8,253 nucleotides of DNA from Candidatus Caccovivens faecavium (GTDB taxonomy: Bacteria; Bacillota; Clostridia; Christensenellales; UBA1242), in assembly GCA_018715545.1 (NCBI GenBank), contig DVLK01000084.1:1-8253 (forward strand). Reading direction: 5' to 3'. The notes beneath the pieces are model-generated. The model did no database searches. It saw nothing but the letters and a program-made list of their open reading frames with translations, and was not told the DNA's origin. Both the position numbers and the translations under genes were made by a program. This document shows positions 7,072 through 8,253 of this stretch, in pieces. Within the stretch, counting starts at the first letter, position 1. Each line of letters starts with the position of its first letter.

Positions 7072-7631
7072 TAAATTTCCTTTTGGCGTTGCTCACGATA
7101 GTTGATAGATTTATTCTTCCAAGGTTTAACCTTACCACCAGTCAACGATTTTGAATAAATAACAATTTTGCCTATATCTTCTGTTATATCGTCCTTGTTA
7201 TTATAATATTCTTTAACCATACCAATTTTTTCATATAATTTGCAGGCAATGGCATTATCAATTTCGTCTGTATATAACCTTATAATTTTAAAGTTGTTGT
7301 CTTTTGCGTACTTTTCAAAAAGTCTAAATATCTTCGTTCCATAGCCCTCTCGTCTTTCAGTTGGAATAACTCCATACCAACCGAGCCATAGTTCATCTCG
7401 ATTATTATCAACAAGATAATGCCCCCAAATTCCAACTGCTTTACCCATATCATTTCTAACTAAGAAATATTCTTTAACAAACTCACTATGACCGTCCGCC
7501 ATCTTTCTTTCGGCAAAGGACTCCAAAAAATTAACCCGTGCGTTTTCGCGAGGGAAAATTGCATTTTGAACAGCAAGCGCTTCGACGATATTCTTTTCTG
7601 TTATCAATTCACTTTTTAAATACTTTTCCAT
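7071..7631 (-). CDS. GNAT-family N-acetyltransferase
   Basis: A 186-residue cytoplasmic enzyme expected to move an acetyl group from acetyl-CoA to an amine. The acetyl-CoA binding motif A is RREGYGTKIF (about 93-102), matching the R/Q-x-x-G-x-G/A pattern, after the beta strand ELWLGWYGVIP. Motif B is in NAIACKLYEKIGM (126-138), typical of the C-terminal half of the fold. The N-terminal part (IFPRENARVNFLESF) is probably the substrate-binding region. The basic tail from about 165 is outside the core fold. The substrate cannot be told: small molecules, antibiotics and protein N-termini are all used by the superfamily. ATG 7631 is preceded by AAAGG about ten bases upstream, a rather long spacing. 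No clear promoter was found in 7632-7780. It stands alone between the structured non-coding region and the broken small gene. Confidence 0.88.
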   Translation of the reverse strand: MEKYLKSELITEKNIVEALAVQNAIFPRENARVNFLESFAERKMADGHSEFVKEYFLVRNDMGKAVGIWGHYLVDNNRDELWLGWYGVIPTERREGYGTKIFRLFEKYAKDNNFKIIRLYTDEIDNAIACKLYEKIGMVKEYYNNKDDITEDIGKIVIYSKSLTGGKVKPWKNKSINYREQRQKEI

Positions 7632-7779
7632 AATTAACTAACCTTTAAAGATGTTAGGATTTTTCTCTGTACTATATTCTTGCGTAGTTTTAATATATAA
7701 ACTTGAAGTTAAAGTAGAATTGTATTAAACCACAAACTCTTCTTTTTTCTTTCTTATTTCAAAAATAATCCGAGATCAT

Positions 7780-8033
7780 AAAAAATCAAAACCACTTTAA
7801 GTTGCGACCAATTCGCCAACGAAGTGCAAAGCGGAGAGTGAATCCTCACTCTCCGCCCGCTAGGGGTTAAGTCCTGTGCGTCTGCCATTGCGTCACAAAC
7901 GGCACTTCATTTCAACTTTTGCCTTGCGTCAAAAGTCTTACCATTCGTTTGTTTGCTCCTTCTCCCCAAAAATATAAATATTTTCGGGGACCCCAAATAA
8001 ACGATGTGGCGGAATGTCATCCGCTTGTTTTTT
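7780..8033. other. Unassigned structured non-coding element (candidate RNA or intergenic repeat)
   Basis: No credible protein is encoded here, and the stretch is full of stems. From right to left: GCGGA/TCCGC (8009-8013 with 8020-8024); a 9-position stem (7995-8003 with 7946-7954) enclosing a 12-position stem (7979-7990 with 7963-7974); ACTTTTG/CAAAAGT on the minus strand (7936-7930 with 7921-7915); an outer stem GAAGTGC/GCACTTC (7821-7827 with 7902-7908); a perfect 11-bp hairpin with a 4-base loop (7831-7856); and a bulged 7-bp stem (7801-7820). T-runs lie at both outer ends: TTGTTTTTT (8025-8033) for plus, six T (7785-7780) for minus. One imperfect pair becomes G-U only on minus, another only on plus, so the strand is open. 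It is locally more GC-rich than its surroundings. It may be a structured RNA, a dispersed repeat, or remains of a tRNA array. Confidence 0.5.
7821..7908 (-). pseudogene. tRNA-Leu-like remnant
   Basis: Positions 7867-7889 repeat exactly 23 bases of the tRNA-Leu(UAA) gene (8087-8109), from the anticodon loop back through the D-arm; the next seven bases match at five. On the minus strand this copy is enclosed by GAAGTGC/GCACTTC, the length of an acceptor stem. The 3' half of the anticodon stem is missing, a CCC...GGG segment could be a variable-arm remnant, and the T-arm position is taken by an 11-bp hairpin without a TTCNA loop. There is no CCA end. It cannot be a working tRNA; it is a decayed or remodelled copy. 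Confidence 0.55.
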
Positions 8034-8036
8034 CTT

Positions 8037-8122
8037 TGGTCCAGGTGGTGGGACTTGAACCCACACGAAGTTGCCCTCTCAGGATTTTAAGTCCTGTGCG
8101 TCTGCCATTCCGCCACACCTGC
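8037..8122 (-). tRNA. tRNA-Leu(UAA) with encoded CCA
   Basis: An 86-base class II tRNA. It has the acceptor GCAGGTG, a D-arm ending in GACGC, the anticodon stem CAGGA/TCCTG with loop CTTAAAA (anticodon UAA, reading UUA), a variable arm GAGG-GCAA-CTTC, the T-arm GTGGG-TTCAAGT-CCCAC, then CACCTGG, discriminator A73 and CCA. All stems close except the first acceptor pair, where G1 faces G72; C72 would be expected. A73 and the long variable arm fit leucine. It lies 90 bases downstream of another tRNA gene on the same strand, so they are probably cotranscribed. Confidence 0.92.
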
Positions 8123-8196
8123 AAACGTTATTTCGTTTTGTGAGATTTAAAAAAAGTGGGAGATTGTGTTTAGTAGTATTTAAAAACATACATTTT

Positions 8197-8212
8197 AAGT
8201 GGTAAACCACTT
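8197..8212 (-). other. Small hairpin directly after the upstream tRNA
   Basis: AAGTGGT (8197-8203) and ACCACTT (8206-8212) form a 7-bp palindromic stem with a 2-base spacer, immediately after the CCA of the tRNA at 8213. No T-run follows, so it may be a processing or 3' trailer hairpin in the tRNA transcript rather than a terminator. Confidence 0.45.
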
Positions 8213-8253
8213 TGGAGGTACCACCCGGATTTGAACCGGGGAATAAAGGTTTT
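8213..8253 (-). tRNA. tRNA, 3' part only (probably tRNA-Cys), cut by the window edge
   Basis: Minus strand: the end of an anticodon arm (AAAACCTTT), a T-arm CCCGG-TTCAAAT-CCGGG, acceptor 3' strand TGGTACC, discriminator T73 and CCA. The anticodon lies outside the window. U73 and the AAAACCT anticodon arm fit bacterial tRNA-Cys(GCA), but tRNA-Gly and some others also use U73, so the identity is provisional. Confidence 0.75.

Noticed and set aside
7821..7908. A functional second tRNA-Leu gene
   Set aside because: The anticodon stem is incomplete, there is no TTCNA T-loop, and no CCA end or plausible discriminator is present.
7919..8143. Plus-strand open frame of 74 codons (MPCVKSLTIR...)
   Set aside because: It runs antisense through the tRNA-Leu gene and the hairpin element. 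The segment VVGLEPTRSCPLRILSPV is simply the translation of the tRNA complement, and there is no ribosome binding site.
7780..8253. Integration (att) site at the tRNA-Leu gene
   Set aside because: The repeated segment is the D-arm and anticodon part rather than a 3' end, the repeats are only 220 bases apart, and no integrase or cargo gene lies between them.
1..8253. CRISPR array, insertion sequence or phage genes
   Set aside because: No regularly spaced repeats, transposase, integrase or phage structural motifs were seen.

Overview
The window is AT-rich and looks like a low-GC Bacillota genome, probably an uncultured anaerobic clostridium. The signs are a DnaB/DnaD-type primosome protein next to a DnaI/DnaC-type helicase loader, an EFR1-like flavodoxin-ferredoxin protein, strong purine-rich Shine-Dalgarno sites and extended -10 promoters. 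No database search was possible, so this placement rests on gene content and style.

Layout: (1) Positions 25-1488, minus: a secreted M1-family zinc metallopeptidase lipoprotein. (2) Positions 1531-3906, plus: a promoter, then a DnaB/DnaD-like replication protein, then a helicase-loader ATPase whose start lies one base after the stop of the first gene. Together they form a primosome operon. (3) Positions 3907-4132: a convergent gap with a bidirectional terminator and a second inverted repeat. (4) Positions 6593-4133, minus: a promoter, an extended short-chain dehydrogenase with a long C-terminal extension that resembles a zinc-ribbon without its cysteines, and a flavodoxin/2[4Fe-4S] protein overlapping it by one base (TAATG). 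(5) Positions 6595-7020, minus: a terminator, a small broken gene with two apparent frameshifts, and its surviving promoters. (6) Positions 7071-7631, minus: a GNAT acetyltransferase. (7) Positions 7780-8253: a non-coding, highly structured stretch with a tRNA-Leu(UAA), the 3' part of a probable tRNA-Cys, and between tRNA-Leu and the GNAT gene about 250 bases of unexplained hairpins containing a partial copy of tRNA-Leu.

The protein genes are mostly ordinary housekeeping or accessory functions. The part that known features explain least is 7780-8033. It has several stems of 7-12 bp, T-runs at both outer ends, a 23-base exact copy of the D-arm/anticodon part of the neighbouring tRNA-Leu enclosed by a 7-bp acceptor-like stem, and a 12-base antisense match to the same tRNA. 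It could be a structured RNA, a dispersed intergenic repeat or a decayed tRNA array. The tRNA-Leu itself has an unusual G1-G72 mismatch. No CRISPR array, insertion sequence or phage gene was seen.
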